A DNA stretch of 54,640 nucleotides from Vescimonas cirricatena (GTDB taxonomy: Bacteria; Bacillota; Clostridia; Oscillospirales; Oscillospiraceae), in the NCBI RefSeq assembly GCF_020687045.1, contig NZ_JAJEPW010000018.1, positions 1 to 54,640 of the forward strand, written 5' to 3'. The notes beneath the pieces are model-generated. The model worked only from the letters and a program-made list of their open reading frames with translations. It made no database searches and was not told the DNA's origin. Position 1 is the first letter of the stretch; the number at the start of each line of letters is the position of its first letter. The translations under genes and the position numbers were made by a program. Positions 47,917 through 54,640 of the stretch are shown here, piece by piece.

Positions 47917-49782
47917 ATGACGATCAAAGAAGCGGCTGCCGCTTGGGGGATCACCGAACGGCGGGTCAATGCGCTTTGCAAAGCCGGACGTATTTCCGGC
48001 GCGTATAAGGAGGGCAGGCAGTGGTTTATCCCGGACAGCGCTCAAAAGCCGATGGATAAGCGTGGTCATCGGAGTGTGGTGGAGCCCGTTGCATCATCTG
48101 CACGCAAGCCGTTGCCCATTGGCGTATCTGATTACCGGGACGCCTGCAAAAACTACTACTATGTAGACAAGACTTTAATGATCAAAGAGTTTCTGGACGA
48201 GCGCCCCAAAGTATCCCTATTTACCCGCCCCAGACGCTTTGGCAAAACGTTGAACATGGATATGCTCCGCACCTTCTTCGAAAAGACGACCGAGGACACT
48301 TCCGTTTACTTCAGAGATAAGAAAATCTGGTCCTGCGGAGAATCCTATCTTGCCCACCATAGAAAGTACCCTGTGATCTTCCTGTCCTTCAAGGATGTTA
48401 AATACACCTCTTGGGAAGAAACCTATCAGACGCTCCAAAAGCTGATCGCGCAGGAATTCCGCCGCCACGACGAGTTGGCATCCAGCTCCGCACTTAGTGA
48501 TTACGAAAAAGAGGAATATTCCCTTCTTGCAACAGAAGCCGCTGACGAAGTGGAATATCAAATGTCCCTGCGGACACTGACGCTGCTCCTCCATAAGCAC
48601 CACAATGTCGCACCTATCGTCATCATTGACGAATATGATACTCCCATTCAGCAGGGCCATATGAGCGGCTTCTACGACACGATCATCGGGTTCATGCGAA
48701 ACCTGTTCTCCGGTGGTCTGAAGGACAATCCGCATCTGAGCTATGGTTTCCTGACCGGCATCCTTCGTGTTGCCAAGGAAAGTATCTTCAGCGGCCTGAA
48801 CAACCTGAAGATCAACTCGATTTTAGACGAGCGCTACAGTGAATATTTCGGCTTCACTTCAAGTGAAGTACATGAGATGGCGGACTACTATCATGCTTCT
48901 GATAAATATCAGGAGCTTTGCGAGTGGTATGATGGTTACCTTTTCGGCAATACCGAGATTTTTAATCCCTGGTCTGTCATTGGATACTTCAACAATAACT
49001 GCCGTCCCAAAGCATTCTGGCAGTCCACCGGAAGCAATGACATCATCCGTGAGGTGCTGGCTTCTGCAACGCCGGATATTATGGAGCGTCTGGAGCTGTT
49101 GATGAAGGGCGAATCCTTCGTTACGCACATCGACACTGGCGTCATTTATCCGCAGATCCAGAATGATCCGTCCTCTGTTTACAGCTTCCTGCTTGTGGCA
49201 GGTTATTTGAAGGCTGTGAGCTGCGACCAGTCTTACGGCGAGGATTATATGTGCGAAGTGGCTCTGCCCAACAAAGAGATTTCTTTCGTCTACAGCAAGG
49301 AGATCCTCTCTCAGCTTGAGAATATTATTCCTCGTTCCGTTGCTATTGCTATTCAGGAAGCTATCTACAAGGCAGATATCGAATCACTGCAAAAAGCCTT
49401 GGAAAAGTTCCTGCTCCAAACAATTAGTTTCCACGATGCTGCCGACGAAACATTTTACCATGGTCTGATATTGGGTATGTGCGCTGTGATGGACAACAGC
49501 TATCGCATTACCTCCAATCGCGAAGCTGGTGATGGACGATTTGATATTCAGATGCTTCCTTTGAATAAGCGGCTTCCTGGTATTCTGATTGAATTAAAGG
49601 CGGGGAAAGACCGCTCTGAAACACAGCTTGAAGACCTTGCCAATGTTGCCTTGCAACAGATCAACGACCGTGCGTACAGCGTTGATCTGCAGGCAATGAA
49701 TGTTACGTCATTTATAAAAATCGGCATTGCATTCTCAGGCAAAAGAACACGTATTGCTGCCGAAAGGCAAAACATCGAATAA
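47917..49782 (+). CDS. HTH - AAA-ATPase-like - PD-(D/E)XK nuclease fusion
   Basis: In this 621-residue protein, residues 1-45 form a MerR/excisionase-type helix-turn-helix (MTIKEAAAAWGITERRVNALCKAGRISGAYKEGRQWFIPD). An AAA-ATPase-like domain (PF09820 type) follows: SDYRDACKNYYYVDKTLMIKEFL, a P-loop-like FTRPRRFGKTLNMDML, Walker B IVIIDEYDTPIQQ, and GFLTGILRVAKESIFSGLNNL. The C-terminus carries a PD-(D/E)XK nuclease-like domain: EAGDGRFDIQMLPLNKRLPGILIELKAGK (D...ExK near residue 580). The ATPase/nuclease pair is very common in gut Bacteroidetes and Firmicutes and its role is not established; a link to mobile elements or defence has been suggested. The N-terminal DNA-binding fusion is less usual. 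The ATG follows TGGAGGTG. Confidence 0.86.
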   Translation: MTIKEAAAAWGITERRVNALCKAGRISGAYKEGRQWFIPDSAQKPMDKRGHRSVVEPVASSARKPLPIGVSDYRDACKNYYYVDKTLMIKEFLDERPKVSLFTRPRRFGKTLNMDMLRTFFEKTTEDTSVYFRDKKIWSCGESYLAHHRKYPVIFLSFKDVKYTSWEETYQTLQKLIAQEFRRHDELASSSALSDYEKEEYSLLATEAADEVEYQMSLRTLTLLLHKHHNVAPIVIIDEYDTPIQQGHMSGFYDTIIGFMRNLFSGGLKDNPHLSYGFLTGILRVAKESIFSGLNNLKINSILDERYSEYFGFTSSEVHEMADYYHASDKYQELCEWYDGYLFGNTEIFNPWSVIGYFNNNCRPKAFWQSTGSNDIIREVLASATPDIMERLELLMKGESFVTHIDTGVIYPQIQNDPSSVYSFLLVAGYLKAVSCDQSYGEDYMCEVALPNKEISFVYSKEILSQLENIIPRSVAIAIQEAIYKADIESLQKALEKFLLQTISFHDAADETFYHGLILGMCAVMDNSYRITSNREAGDGRFDIQMLPLNKRLPGILIELKAGKDRSETQLEDLANVALQQINDRAYSVDLQAMNVTSFIKIGIAFSGKRTRIAAERQNIE

Positions 49783-49793
49783 CCATCTTCGCT

Positions 49794-49834
49794 CAGCAGG
49801 CTGGCTATCATCCAAGTCAGCCTGCTGTCTTTTT
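49794..49834 (+). terminator. Terminator of the HTH-AAA-nuclease gene
   Basis: CAGCAGGCT pairs with AGCCTGCTG, followed by TCTTTTT. Between here and 50084 I see no gene. Confidence 0.82.
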
Positions 49835-50083
49835 GTCATCGCGCTTTTTTCTTTGTTTATGCGGCGCAATTTCTGAGCTGCTCGCTGCGGTAAAAAGCAC
49901 CCGCTGCCGGGGACAATCCCGGTCGGAAGCACTTTTAATATACAGAATTTCATCCCACACAAATCCCAAAAGACGAAAGCGGTGTCTGAAATAAACAGGC
50001 CAATAGAGTTCCAAAGGGGGACCGCAGGAGTGCCGGAAAGTGCCAAAGAGGGCGCAAGACCCCTCGCTGAAAGTTCAGACATA

Positions 50084-50130
50084 GGTTTGGGATCAAGAGA
50101 CCGGGCGTTCGAGTCGCCCCACTCGGACCA
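50084..50130 (+). repeat. Orphan tRNA-Pro 3' half (possible attachment site)
   Basis: From GGTTTGGGATCAAG through the T-loop TTCGAGT to CACTCGGACCA, the sequence aligns without gaps to the last 47 bases of tRNA-Pro at 29211-29257, with differences in the anticodon and T stems. The anticodon region (TTTGGGA) is kept. There is no 5' half upstream. It reads as the displaced end of a second tRNA-Pro locus, with its own terminator behind it. Confidence 0.68.
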
Positions 50131-50167
50131 AAACCCTCTGAAATCGGTTGATTTCAGAGGGTTTTTC
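50131..50167 (+). terminator. Terminator behind the tRNA-Pro fragment
   Basis: AAACCCTCTGAAAT and its complement (14 bp) with a six-base loop, then TTTTTC. This is a typical tRNA-gene terminator. Confidence 0.85.
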
Positions 50168-50241
50168 TTATTCATTGTCTATTGCGGCGCAGAATTTGAG
50201 GAGTGTCGCTATGGCAAAAAATGTGATAATTCGATGTTTTC

Positions 50242-50270
50242 TTGTAATTTGTTCCGCTATGTACTATAAT
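50242..50270 (+). promoter_or_regulatory. Promoter of the DUF4238 gene
   Basis: TTGTAA, a 17-base spacer and TATAAT, with the leader RNA starting about seven bases on, just as before the SIR2 gene. Confidence 0.75.
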
Positions 50271-50276
50271 TAATCA

Positions 50277-50333
50277 ACGGTAGGCCTTTGTGCTACCAAG
50301 GTAGCCGTGTGAGAGTATTCCCATGCGGCTACT
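50277..50333 (+). ncRNA. Attenuator-like leader RNA before the DUF4238 gene
   Basis: This is the counterpart of 29500-29557: ACGG, an internal CTACC/GGTAG pairing, and the stem GTAGCCGTGTGAG/CCCATGCGGCTAC (50301-50332, loop AGTATT). Compared with the SIR2 leader, a G-T pair in the stem has become T-A and the outer stem is four pairs longer. A pyrimidine-rich run (TTCTCTTT) follows. Confidence 0.58.
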
Positions 50334-50358
50334 TCTCTTTACAGAAAAGAGTGATCTT

Positions 50359-51290
50359 ATGCAGAACAAAAAAGATCAACACTATGTTCCAAGATTCTAT
50401 TTAAAGAACTTCTCCAAAAATAAAAAAAGCCTTGGTATGCTCAGAAAATCCGGTTTCAGGGTAGTCGAGCATGCGTCAATTAAACAAGTAGCCTATCGGG
50501 ACTATATGTATGGAAGAGATGGCGTTATAGAAGAGTGGCTGTCCAAATGTGAAGGAAAATGGTCTCAGGTGGTGAGATATCTATTGGTTGAGGACGACAC
50601 AGAGTGTACAGAACCATTGGAATACTACCTGCTCCTCCTTCACTTTGTACAGATTTCATTAGTAAGAACAGCTAAAAATAGCAGACGCTTATCGTTCATT
50701 ACTTGATAATCTTAGAATGATGCTCGATGAAACAGAAGCATCCAGAGGAAAGCTTGCAGTTAGTCGCGAAGAATTCTTTGCTGACTACGATACTCCCAAT
50801 AAAATCTCCATCGCTGTAGCGAACGAATGTTTTGATATTTTGGTCGATCTAAAGCCATTGACAATCATAAACGAATCCGGTCGTGGCTTTATTATTTCTG
50901 ATAATCCGGTCACGTTGTATAACCTTCTCTATGCGCGTAGGAATTATAGAATTAACTATGGTTTAGGTACTGGAGGTATTATCATTTTTCTTCCTCTAAG
51001 TCCAACTGTGTGTTTTTGCCTTTGCGATCCAGAAGTGTACGATGAGAAAAGTGAGGATGGTTTCAATATTACAATTAAATCCAAAAATCAAGTAAACGAA
51101 CTCAATAAAATGTTTGCGCAAAATGCATATGAAGCGATTTATTGGGGTTCAGGTGTTGATGCCGATTACGCCAAACGCATGGGCAGAGAATTTCGAACAC
51201 CAAAGCCTCCGGTAGAAGAATTGCCCATTAAAGGAAGCCTGCACTCCATTATTCGATTTGGTACAGAATCAATATTTGAGTACTACCAAA
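50359..51290 (+). pseudogene. DUF4238 family protein, frameshifted
   Basis: The first part (MQNKKDQHYVPRFYLKNFSKNKK, 115 codons from ATG 50359) is the characteristic start of DUF4238 proteins, a family of unknown function found in mobile and defence-rich regions. The frame ends at 50706, but the next frame continues the protein (ADAYRSLLDNLRMMLDE..., then SGRGFIISDNPVTLYNLL and GGIIIFLPLSPTVCFCLCDP). A one-base shift in the A-run near 50680 explains this. The 3' end runs into a serine-recombinase fragment, so the natural C-terminus may also be lost. The shift could be a sequencing error, but the context is decayed. Confidence 0.72.
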
Positions 51291-51623
51291 TACCAGAAGC
51301 GGATTTTAGAAAAGTATTGCCGGGATCACGGCTATACAGCCATCCGCCACTACGACGAGGACGACGGATATTCGGGAACCAACTTCAACCGGCCCGGATT
51401 CCAGCGGATGCTTGCCGACATCAAGGCGGGCAAGATCAAGCGCGTTGTCGTTAAGGATATGAGCCGGTTCGGGCGTAACTATTTGCAAGTCGGAATGTAT
51501 ACGGAAATGCTGTTTCCAGAGTACGGCGTCCACTTTATTGCCGTCAATGACGGTGTGGACAGTGTGCGCGGGGACAGCGAGTTTACCGCCATCCGCAACG
51601 TATTCAACGACAATCTTGCATAA
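51291..51623 (+). pseudogene. Serine recombinase fragment
   Basis: The frame reads QKRILEKYCRDHGYTAIRHYDEDDGYSG, then KAGKIKRVVVKDMSRFGRNYLQVGMYTEMLFPEYGVHFIAVNDGVDSVRGDSEFTAIRNVFND. This is the middle of a large serine recombinase/resolvase of the Tn4451-TnpX type. The N-terminal part with the catalytic serine and the whole DNA-binding C-terminus are missing; it breaks off at NDNLA. It is a remnant of an element that cut into the DUF4238 gene. Bases 51624-51819 hold no gene I can support. Confidence 0.82.
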
Positions 51624-51819
51624 AGCATGACAAGAAAAACAGCGGTGCGGATACAATCAGAAATCTACAATCAAAGCCCAAAATTGTGTGTAATTTAGGG
51701 TGGAAAAACGAGGATTTTGTGTCTTATAAGAAGCGTAAACTTAGGAGGCGGATGGGTTTATATGTTGTTACTGCAACTATCCACGTGGCAAAATATATCC
51801 CTCTTCCGCCGTTTATAGG

Positions 51820-51848
51820 TTGACATTTCCGACTCTTTTCTGTATAGT
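51820..51848 (+). promoter_or_regulatory. Promoter of the DUF1097-LOG pair
   Basis: TTGACA, a 17-base spacer and TATAGT: close to consensus. Confidence 0.82.
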
Positions 51849-51855
51849 GTGTATG

Positions 51856-51903
51856 GGTGGGTACCTACCGGCACTTAGGCTGAAAAGTCTACGTGCCGTT
51901 TTT
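51856..51903 (+). ncRNA. Attenuator-like leader before DUF1097
   Basis: A near-palindromic GGTGGGTACCTACC is followed by the stem CGGCAC...GTGCCG (51869-51898) with inner AGGCT/AGTCT pairing and then TTTTT. This is a complete terminator inside the leader, 20 bases before the start codon, which implies regulated readthrough. Leaders of this design precede some resistance and efflux genes in Firmicutes; the trigger here is unknown. Confidence 0.65.
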
Positions 51904-51923
51904 GCTTTTACGGAGGTGCGAAA

Positions 51924-52460
51924 ATGAAAAGAATATCAGTTGCACACAGGTTTAAGGATAGGGCTCTTGTTGCCTCTTTGGTGCGTGGAATTGCTTTTGC
52001 CCTGATTACGCTTTTGTTTACAACGGTCGCTTTCTTCAAGGGTTTCCTATGGTGCATTTACATCGGCTTCTCATTAACAATGGCTCTTGGCGCAAAGAAA
52101 TGCGAATATAGAAATTACGTTTGCAGCCTTTTGGCAGGATATGTGTGGTCGCTCGCCTATGTATTCTTTCCCTCTTTTATGGAAAAGACATTTCATATTC
52201 CTTCCTTCGCCGCAATGACCGTCAGTGAACTGATCCTAACTTTCCTGCTGCTGTTTGTGCATCTCAAATTTCTCCGCAACACCTGGCTGAATAAAATACC
52301 TATGGTGTTTGCAGGAATCACGACTGTATTTATCGGCGGCATTGACCATATTGCGTTGAGTGGGCTGTCAACCTTTATGGGAATATCTATGGCTGTGCTG
52401 ACAGAGATCATCATTGTATTTCTGACTGTGATAAATAAAGAAAAGCAAGTAGAGCAATAA
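51924..52460 (+). CDS. DUF1097-like membrane protein
   Basis: The 178-residue protein has about five hydrophobic spans (for example ALITLLFTTVAFFKGFLWCIYIGFSLTMALG; then VSELILTFLLLFVHLKFL; then MGISMAVLTEIIIVFLTVI). It matches the size and glycine/serine pattern of DUF1097 inner-membrane proteins, of unknown function. The start has GGAGGTG. It lies 19 bases upstream of the LOG gene and shares its promoter and attenuator-like leader. Confidence 0.7.
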   Translation: MKRISVAHRFKDRALVASLVRGIAFALITLLFTTVAFFKGFLWCIYIGFSLTMALGAKKCEYRNYVCSLLAGYVWSLAYVFFPSFMEKTFHIPSFAAMTVSELILTFLLLFVHLKFLRNTWLNKIPMVFAGITTVFIGGIDHIALSGLSTFMGISMAVLTEIIIVFLTVINKEKQVEQ

Positions 52461-52479
52461 ATGAAAGGAGCATTCTGAT

Positions 52480-53019
52480 ATGAATATTACAGTTTATCTC
52501 GGTGCAAACGAAGGCAATGACCCATCTTTGCGCAAAGCGGTTCAGGAACTTGGTACATGGATTGGTGCAAGCGGAAATGCGCTGGTCTATGGCGGATCGA
52601 AGACTGGCTTAATGGGCGAGATCGCCAAAAGCGTTCTGGACGCCGGTGGGAATGTGACCGGTGTAGAACCGCAGTTCTTTATGGACGAAGGTTTCCAGTA
52701 TGACGGGCTGACAGAGCTGATCGTCACAAAGGATATGTCGGAGCGCAAGAATAAAATGATCGAGCTGGGCGATGCCTTTATCGCCTTCCCCGGTGGCACT
52801 GGCACATTGGAGGAGATTGCGGAAATCATGTCCAAGGTATCACTGAAGCAATTGGATGCTCCCTGTATTCTTTACAATTTGAACGGCTTCTACAAGGATC
52901 TGAAAGCACTCTTAAATCACATGATAGAAATGGGCTTGTCTTCAAAGGAACGGCAGGAAGGAATCTATTTTGCGGAGAGCCTTGAACAGATTAAGCATAT
53001 TTTGTCCAAAGAAGATTAA
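52480..53019 (+). CDS. LOG-family protein (TIGR00730-type nucleotide hydrolase)
   Basis: The 179-residue Rossmann-fold protein has the family signature PGGTGTLEEIAEI (about residues 104-116), preceded by LVYGGSKTGLMGEIAKSVL and followed by a helical end. LOG proteins remove ribose 5-phosphate from nucleoside monophosphates, releasing adenine or cytokinin-type bases. In bacteria the physiological substrate is usually AMP-like or unknown. The catalytic Arg/Glu (SERKNKMIEL and GTLEE) are present. The start has GAAAGGAG. Confidence 0.88.
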   Translation: MNITVYLGANEGNDPSLRKAVQELGTWIGASGNALVYGGSKTGLMGEIAKSVLDAGGNVTGVEPQFFMDEGFQYDGLTELIVTKDMSERKNKMIELGDAFIAFPGGTGTLEEIAEIMSKVSLKQLDAPCILYNLNGFYKDLKALLNHMIEMGLSSKERQEGIYFAESLEQIKHILSKED

Positions 53020-53063
53020 CAAAGAATAACATGAACAACAAGGGCTTGGGACTATCCCAAAAA

Positions 53064-53093
53064 TCAAAACCTCCGGCTAAGCCGGAGGTTTGA
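53064..53093. terminator. Hairpin after the LOG gene, at the IS200/IS605 end
   Basis: AACCTCCGGC-TAA-GCCGGAGGTT, flanked by TCAA and TTGA, could terminate the LOG operon and also be the structured end of the insertion sequence. Other hairpins follow (GGCCCTATAAGGGCC; GCCCCTTAAGGGGC). Confidence 0.65.
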
Positions 53094-53193
53094 TCTGGCC
53101 CTATAAGGGCCTATTACGGACGAAGCCCCTTAAGGGGCCCGAAAGGTCTGCCGATCGCATTCCTTTCTCGGGCTACCCCTTAAGGGGTTTTAC

Positions 53194-53618
53194 TTATGCC
53201 TTGGGATTCTTGGTACCCGTAAACGGGTCTATATACTCCTTAATGCTGATTTGGTCACTCATTTTGTCCTCCTCAAGCTGGTTTTGTATATACGCCTTTA
53301 TTGCTTTCTTATTTCTCCCTACCGTATCCACAAAATATCCTCTTGCCCCAAAATGCCGATTCCCATATTTGTATTTCAGGTTGGCATGCCGGTCAAATAT
53401 CATCAGGCTGCTCTTTCCTTTCAGGTAGCCCATAATCTGGGATACGCTGTACTTCGGCGGGTTGCTTATCAACATGTGGATGTGGTCTGGGCATGCTTGT
53501 GCTTCTATGATTTCCATGCTCTTTTGCTGGCACAACTTCCGCATTTCGGCGCAAACACCACATGGTATTGACATCGCCAACTGTTATGTTCTAAACTACT
53601 TACATCTACTTCTTTCAT
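53194..53618 (-). pseudogene. tnpA: IS200/IS605 TnpA transposase, internally deleted
   Basis: From ATG 53618 the frame reads MKEVDVSSLEHNSWRCQYHVVFAPK, the normal N-terminus. It then loses the frame and about 16-18 residues, and resumes in another frame as MRKLCQQKSMEIIEAQACPDHIHMLISNPPKYSVSQIMGYLKGKSSLMIFDRHANLKYKYGNRHFGARGYFVDTVGRN. The HUH motif (DHIHM) and the region of the catalytic tyrosine (AIKAYIQNQ) survive, but the protein is broken. Confidence 0.82.
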
Positions 53619-53835
53619 GAATTAGTCTCCTTGTTTTTGTAAGTTTTGGTCGGCAAACCTCTTCCTTTCTCTAACTCGGAGACTTTTTCTTGTCTACTCT
53701 TCCCCTCTCCATAGGATTTCTTTTGCCCCCGGCAGAGCCGGGGGTTGACTTTGTGAACCAAGCGAATCGGGAACCCGGCGTTTGCCGGATTTCCGCTTTT
53801 GCAAGAGTTTGTATAAACACTCGCCCTGCTTGCCA

Positions 53836-54084
53836 CTACCGGTCCGCTTTATAGGCCAGCACGGTGGAGTAGCATTTTCTGAGCTGCCGGCTGATTTCTG
53901 GCGGCGTGTTTCGAATCAGCAACTCATAGTTTTTGGGGGTATACAGGATACACAAGAATCCTTTGTTGATACGATATGCCGCTATTTTATGGGTATACTC
54001 CACTGGAACCGGGTTTGTACTGAAATAAATCCAAAACTCCGGACGGCCCTCTATGAGGCTGTAGTCTATACCGATGTACTTCAT
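53836..54084 (-). CDS. Small protein downstream of the RHS gene
   Basis: I do not recognise this 82-residue protein (MKYIGIDYSLIEGRPEFWIYFSTNPVPVEYTH...). It starts inside the end of the RHS gene with a four-base ATGA overlap. In RHS loci the gene in this position is usually an immunity protein for the RHS toxin tip, so that is a possible but untested role. It is also compatible with a leftover piece of a toxin module. Confidence 0.5.
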   Translation of the reverse strand: MKYIGIDYSLIEGRPEFWIYFSTNPVPVEYTHKIAAYRINKGFLCILYTPKNYELLIRNTPPEISRQLRKCYSTVLAYKADR

Positions 54085-54640
54085 ATCAGCATAGGAATAG
54101 CAATCGCACCAGCACCACCGGTCCCAACTACAAAAGCTGATAACACTGCAGCACCGATTGCAAGACCGCCAAAAATGAGTGCGCTACGAAAAATAGAATC
54201 TCCCAAAGTGGTGATTTCTTCCCACAAGTCCCCGCCATCATCTTTTCTGCTGACCGGGTCATTGTCGCAGTAGGCAAAGAGATTCTTATCCCAGTTGGCT
54301 TTGTCGGGGGACGCAGCTACCACGGCGGCGGTATCCGCGTTGATAAACCTTCCCCAGACCGGGTTATAATACCGGCTGCTGAGGTAGTACAGGCTCGTCT
54401 CGCTGTCGTAGACATACCCACGATAGCGCAGGGGATTCGCGGCGCCGAGGGTGGCAGACATGGAACCGCTGACGGCCATGCTGCCAGGCGTAGGTCCACG
54501 TGCCGTCGGACAGGGGATTGCCTATGGCGTCGTAGGTAATGGACTTCCCATTGAACGCCGTCAGCAGGTCCGGCCAATTGGCGTCGCCGTAGGTATAGGT
54601 TCTGCTTGCTGTCCGGACGTGGCCGTCTTTTAACGGCCAC
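54081..54640 (-). pseudogene. RHS-repeat protein C-terminal part, internally deleted, runs off the window
   Basis: From the right edge one frame reads RTYTYGDANWPDLLTAFNGKSITYDAIGNPLSDGTWTYAWQHGR, typical YD/RHS repeats. Near 54470 the frame shifts and the sequence jumps to GSMSATLGAANPLRYRGYVYDSETSLYYLSSRYYNPVWGRFINADT, the RHS core-associated motif. The roughly 100 codons normally between these parts are missing, so this is a deletion that also breaks the frame. After the core, the variable end is short and hydrophobic (IFRSALIFGGLAIGAAVLSAFVVG) with no recognisable toxin domain. Confidence 0.8.

Larger units (their letters stand above)
29247..50130. mobile_element. Integrative mobilisable island at tRNA-Pro (about 20.9 kb)
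   Basis: The stretch from the tRNA-Pro 3' end to the tRNA-Pro-like 3' half at 50084-50130 carries an integrase and excisionase, a MobP-like relaxase with an accessory protein, a replication-type protein, two further recombinases and defence-type cargo. I see no type IV secretion or VirB4/VirD4 genes, so it would be mobilisable rather than self-conjugative. Base composition changes sharply at the left edge. The exact shared end sequence is only 11 bases, so the limits are uncertain and the region may be two or more nested elements. Confidence 0.55.
53064..53760. mobile_element. IS200/IS605-family element, inactive
   Basis: A Y1 transposase remnant is flanked by structured ends: the hairpin series at 53064-53190 downstream of tnpA and CCCCCGGC-AGA-GCCGGGGG (53726-53744) upstream. 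Such elements transpose as single strands through terminal hairpins and make no target duplication, so the borders are approximate. There is no tnpB. Confidence 0.65.

Noticed and set aside
49735..50175. A 146-codon leftward open frame containing WSEWGDSNARSLDPKP
   Set aside because: It is the antisense of the tRNA-Pro fragment and its terminator; frames of this wording are commonly misannotated over tRNA genes.

Overview
The window looks like chromosome of a GC-rich, spore-forming, anaerobic gut Clostridium of the Oscillospirales type (Flavonifractor/Lawsonibacter/Oscillibacter-like; inference). The basis is a clostridial-order rnfCDGEAB operon, a SpoIIQ-like M23 protein, Noc, VanW-family and DUF975 proteins, an AgrC/AgrA-type pair, strong GGAGG ribosome sites, and a palindromic 'CTTGGCTCTCCC...' intergenic repeat that I recall as common in this group. 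No 16S rRNA gene is present, so the species cannot be named.

Layout. 1-29300 is mostly core genome: spoIIQ-like gene, tRNA-Leu, alanyl-tRNA editing protein, radical SAM protein, NhaC antiporter, split chromate transporter, nth, rarA with a run of small genes, a CapD-type sugar-nucleotide enzyme, a YdcF-like protein, uridine kinase, the six-gene Rnf respiratory complex, nadE, noc, a VanW protein and a LytTR two-component system. One foreign insertion interrupts it: a 38-bp exact repeat of the 5' half of tRNA-Leu brackets a one-gene cassette at 1256-2118.

29182-50130 is an accessory island beginning at an intact tRNA-Pro and ending at a diverged tRNA-Pro 3' half. It carries a large SIR2-domain protein (likely anti-phage), an integrase/excisionase pair, a MobP-like relaxase with Sel1 repeats and its accessory protein, a replication-type winged-helix protein, and a membrane-anchored sigma-region-4-like protein. 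Next comes a defence-like block (38793-45135): Vsr nuclease, XRE regulator, C5 cytosine methyltransferase, then a separate operon of a small charged protein, a GHKL ATPase and two unfamiliar proteins. Similar tandem TTTATCG repeats bracket this block. The island closes with a DUF6550-like secreted protein, two overlapping tyrosine recombinases (one lacking its catalytic C-terminus), and a helix-turn-helix/AAA/PD-(D/E)XK fusion.

50131-54640 is a scrapyard of mobile and decaying genes: a frameshifted DUF4238 gene running into a serine-recombinase fragment, a DUF1097/LOG gene pair behind an attenuator-like leader, an IS200/IS605 element with a broken tnpA, and an RHS gene with an internal deletion running off the right edge.

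The strongest candidate for something undescribed is the methyltransferase plus GHKL-ATPase block, which has no recognisable restriction nuclease apart from Vsr. Next come the two covarying promoter-proximal leader RNAs in front of the SIR2 and DUF4238 genes, and the tRNA-Leu cassette.
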